Positions 60,295-64,000 of a stretch of DNA of 64,000 bases are shown piece by piece (the first letter of the stretch is position 1; each line of letters opens with the position of its first letter). The position numbers and the translations under genes were made by a program. The notes under the pieces were generated by a model that saw only the letters and a list, made by a program, of their open reading frames with translations, was not told where the DNA came from and ran no database searches. The stretch comes from Isoetes taiwanensis (Eukaryota; Streptophyta; Lycopodiopsida; Isoetales; Isoetaceae), in the NCBI GenBank assembly GCA_021234155.1, contig JAJEKV010000326.1:186001-250000 (forward strand), read 5' to 3'.

Positions 60295-60931
60295 ATTTTT
60301 CCTTTGTATGATCTGGTGATGATCCGTTCTCTTTGCCCAAAAAGTATGGATCTCGCATTTTTGTATGCTTTGTTCTTCATCGGCTCTGTTTTCCTAAACT
60401 AGTGCAGGGCTGTAGAAATAAACACAATAAGCACCGATCAGATTGATTAGGCGGAAGCAAGAACATCTACTCCTTATGGAACTTCGGGTGCCAAAGTGCG
60501 GGAAGCCTTCAAGCTAAAGATTCAAGCTAAAGATTCAAAGACATGAAAAGAAAAACAGATTCCAAAGGTTTTTGCGCCTCCAACCATCGCCAGAAGCTCT
60601 ACCTCTGACGGCAAGCCCTGTCTGTCGCCAAGCCCTGTTCTTCGTCGCCGTTGTCTACCATCGAACGAAAAAACAGAGGAAAACAGAGGATTTGTTGTTG
60701 TTAACCGGATGAAAAACTGGACATGCGGAATGGGCGACTGGAATACCATTCTGCAATAGAATGGGATGACACGTGGCAGCACGAAATTAACAGAACGACA
60801 AAAATGGTGACCCAAATACCATATTGTTGCCTTATATTTACTTAAATTTGTTCTTTTGCATACTTAATTTTTTCCTTTTTCAGGTGTTCATTGCTATGCT
60901 TTATGCTCCTTGTAAGATATGCGTACATGGG

Positions 60932-61020
60932 CTCTTTTTGGGTTGCCCCTAAGGGGGCAAACCTTGTTTATGTGGGTTTGTGGCATATTATAGATATATG
61001 CCAGTATATGCTTGAAATAT
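60932..61020. repeat. Short dispersed repeat, second copy
   Basis: Same family as 55075-55160, with the GGGTTGCCCCTAAGGGGGCAAACC hairpin followed by GGCATATTATAGATATATGCC. Confidence 0.6.
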
Positions 61021-61079
61021 GCTCTCGGTCGTTTTCGTTGTTGGGCAGCCACTCTTGAAACTGGCTAACCGGAGAGGCC

Positions 61080-64000
61080 TGCTCTGGGATTTAGTATCTG
61101 GCAAATAAGAATACAACAGCACAAAACCAACTAAATAAAGCAGCAGCAGCGATTTAGATATGGCATCCTTGCCAATTTGGGGGCTTTGTGCTTATTGCTT
61201 TACGTGTTTCGGAGGCCTTTTTTGAATTTTGCTCCCGGCTTCAAATCTTGAGAAAGAAGTATTTGGATCTACCATTGCGTTATCGTCGTAGCGAGGTTAG
61301 CATCTAGAATGATGACACAGTTGTCACTTCTCTTTTAAAATGACTCCATTTTTTTATTTAGGGTTGGGATTTTGCACGGTGTTGCACGCCATTGTTTTGT
61401 ATTTCGTTGTTCATTAGAATTATTTGTTCATTTTGGCTTTCTTTCTCATGTAAGGCATCAATCCTGGTTTGACGGTGTGAACAAATGTAAAGCGACCCAA
61501 CCAATTGTAATACGCGCCATTATTACGGTGTTTCATTTTGTTCCAATTGTCGCCGGATGCAAATTCCTCAAACGCCTTTGCAATTAGGCGGATATTTGTC
61601 GAAATGGGGTGCTTTGCGGTGGCAACTAGTTACGGCCAAGGATAGCAATCACGTATCATTCAAAGCCCTGATCTCATCGGGCTTCCAAATCTCGGCCAAG
61701 CTAAAAGTCTAAGCAATCTCCTTCAAATTGGCCACAAGGACTGCCAACTATATTTGCCATTATTTTGCAATTTGACATCCTTGAGGACAACATCGATATT
61801 GTAGGCTACTGGGATTTCCAATCCGTGTAAGACATTTGTTCGGGGAGGTAAAGTGATGCTTTAAAACCATTTCAAAAGGGAGGTATCTTAGGATTTTCTA
61901 TGCGGGGAAAAACTATGTGTTGTGGAGCTTACGGTTTGCAAGTGCGAGCATAGAACATTAGCATCCCAAACAACAATCATTCATAAATTGGCAATGTGGC
62001 TTAGTGCTTGCCACAGTGGGCTACAAATTGATTGACATAATTATAATTTAGCAGTTATATCATTACGACAATGTTATGGAGTGGTGGCCTAGAATAATTT
62101 CATAACATCATTCCCATGCATGATGCCTTGGCAGATCATGCCTTCTTGATCCATTCATTTGTTCCATCATAGTGCATCTCTAAGAAGCACATTTCTTCTT
62201 CGGACTTTTGGCTCTTATGAAGCTGCTTGACCATCATGCCTCTGCTACTAGAATTTAAAGTTCTGAGGTGTTGCTGCCCTCTTTGGTAGTTCTATGCAGA
62301 CGAAGATCATGAGGAAACCTTGCTCCTATTAAAATAATGATCACAAATATACATTAATTTTTTTTTGTAGCATTTTTTATAATGTAAGATTCGTTATGAA
62401 GTGCATCCTGGATGCGTCCCATTGTTAAGCTCACTTGTTTTTGGTATATTTTTAGCATTTTCTTTGGTCAGGTTGGAAAATGAGCGGCGTTACTTGACAC
62501 GGTTGCAAGAGGAGAATTCGTGTGAGGCTTCGCAGGTTTGGATAGGAAACATGATGCAACAATTGGGAGCCCCCGCTAATGGAGTTAGGATGCACAACTT
62601 TAACATTACGCCTTGGTCAATCACCAAAGACGTGTTCCAATTTATTGTCTTATTTTATTGCGGGCTCACATTATCTTCCCGATTTTTTTGTCCAATTTGC
62701 GTGCTCAAAGCTATTGTTAATTGTGAATGGCAATTTTGTGTCACCATCGGGACCTAAGGTAATAGTTAACTCAGGTGCCTTTTTTTTTTTATAACTTCAA
62801 AAGGCATGCACTAATGAATATGGCCGAAACACAACCCTCTCCCATTTGTGACGGACCTTTCACTTGGAGGTGGTCATGTACCTAGTGGAGCAACATCTAC
62901 TTTGGATCCACGGTGGGTGCAGTCTAGGATCAAGAAGCGTCAATATCCACATTCATGCCAATGAACTTGGACGCTTTATCCGCTTCACCATTTCCTTCGC
63001 ATGTTCATTGTTCTCTCATCTGCGAGAACATTCCATCTTCTATTTCCAATCTTGGCATTTCACGGTCGAGAAAATATCGGTGGATCTCAAGTTTCCAAAG
63101 GGCATCCAAGTCGTCAATGAGCTCAACCGACAAGTGGACAACATGGTCGACAGAAGCTCAAGATGGAGTAGATAAGCATACAGGCCGAGGGTGTTCTTGA
63201 AAAAAAAATTTGAGGGCCATCAAAATGGCGAGGGTGTAATGGCAGAAGCATTTCGCCGCCATTTTGATGGCCCAAATTTTTTTGAAGTAACACCAGAGGG
63301 CCGTATGCCACGCCTCTTAACACACCGCCCAGAGTTTTGGGCCATCCGATCATTATCAAAATTGATGCGGATCCGTCCATTTCATAACATCCTAGGGTGT
63401 TATGGAGTAGCGATGTGTTATAGCTCCGAATAACAATCGATCAAGATTGATCCGAACCGTTGGATCACTATAAACTTGAGGGGGTGTGTTAAGGAATAAT
63501 GATATTTCAGGAAAATGATGATGTCGCCTTCTTCCACTAAGAAGTAGGGTGGAACAGTGTAACAATTCTGCTGCAACATTTCACTTCCAAATTTTACATC
63601 AGGCGATCAAAGGAAAGCGAGCCCGGATCGGTCCGACGTGAGCAAGTAGTCCCCTTACCATTATTAGGTATTAGAGCACATATTCATGCACGACCATGGA
63701 CCCAAGCAGTTATGCGGGCATCGGAAGGACAACTACTTTGTTGGTATTGCGATCACATTACCTTTGAACCATATAAGCGGAGCGGATGATGCGGAATCCT
63801 TGCGGCAACAAGATGGTCTATTCGAGGAGAATGTTAACCAAGAAGAGGCCAACACAACCCCCACGTGTACAACTCTAAGTTTGCAAATAGTATTTGGGCC
63901 CTTATGTTTGAGCGTAATCACAAATTGTACATTAAAGTGCTACACACGGTAGGGATGGTTGTTTCTAGGCACATCGACGACTCTTTTCAACTATAGTCTA
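61080..64000. other. Right end of the window, no confirmed gene
   Basis: The longest plus-strand frame (62401-62757, 118 codons) contains an exon-like stretch. It runs from a TTTGGTCAG acceptor near 62471 to a CTTCGCAG|GTTTGG donor near 62536, and encodes a charged helix-prone peptide. The family is not recognised. Another frame at 62864-63175 is also without a known domain. The last 500 bases show nothing clear. Confidence 0.35.
63206..63280. repeat. Strong inverted repeat (hairpin)
   Basis: Arms of 24-25 bases (63206-63230 and 63257-63280), with GGGCCATCAAAATGGCG and its complement, differ by a single extra base around a 26-base loop. A second inverted repeat, CATAACATCCTAGGGTGTTATG, lies at 63383-63404. 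Together they suggest a foldback element or a small-RNA hairpin. Confidence 0.7.

Overview
This is nuclear DNA of a land plant, most likely a vascular plant with a large, repeat-rich genome. The evidence is an intronless AP2/ERF transcription factor, two F-box genes, a short spliced potato-inhibitor-I gene, Ty3/gypsy and Ty1/copia LTR elements whose primer-binding sites match initiator tRNA-Met, and many decayed LINEs. The gene style would suit a fern, lycophyte or gymnosperm, but the sequence alone does not fix the clade. No bacterial, organellar or CRISPR features were found.

Layout. 1-2465 is the 3' end of a Ty3/gypsy chromovirus (chromodomain plus a 1.49 kb LTR). 5127-6191 (-) is an intact F-box gene, with exon-like blocks of an unrecognised gene diverging from it (6780-7776, +). 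9484-17460 is a nest of repeats: a dispersed repeat that recurs inverted at 48.5-50.1 kb, LINE fragments on both strands, and two copies (10562-11603 and 15174-16147) of an unfamiliar structured element in head-to-tail dimers. 21.98-26.59 kb is a degenerate LINE. 27982-28662 (+) is an intact ERF gene with a TATA box. 30.2-32.1 kb holds tandem repeats. 32.46-35.78 kb is another LINE, ending in a 13-unit minisatellite. 36.58-37.51 kb is a lone copia-type LTR. 38.17-46.33 kb is a LINE split by a complete but mutated Ty1/copia element (40625-45419, -) with LTRs, PBS, PPT and a 5-bp target duplication.

51.6-53.6 kb carries short inverted-repeat elements next to a compact two-exon potato-inhibitor-I serine protease inhibitor gene (53679-54015, +). 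56.67-58.48 kb (-) is an F-box gene broken by one frame change and one in-frame stop inside the F-box. The last 5 kb holds small repeats and a strong hairpin.

Four plausible host loci stand out: two F-box genes (one intact, one broken), an ERF regulator and a protease inhibitor. They show no operon-like link. The most unusual content is the structured dimeric element. Its copies share a 3' module with local LINE 3' ends, conserve hairpins with compensatory changes, and are both bounded by ATT. A second notable signal is that the two copia LTRs differ mainly at CAG/CTG sites. This hints at base-calling error at methylated CHG sites, and means some frameshifts here may be technical.
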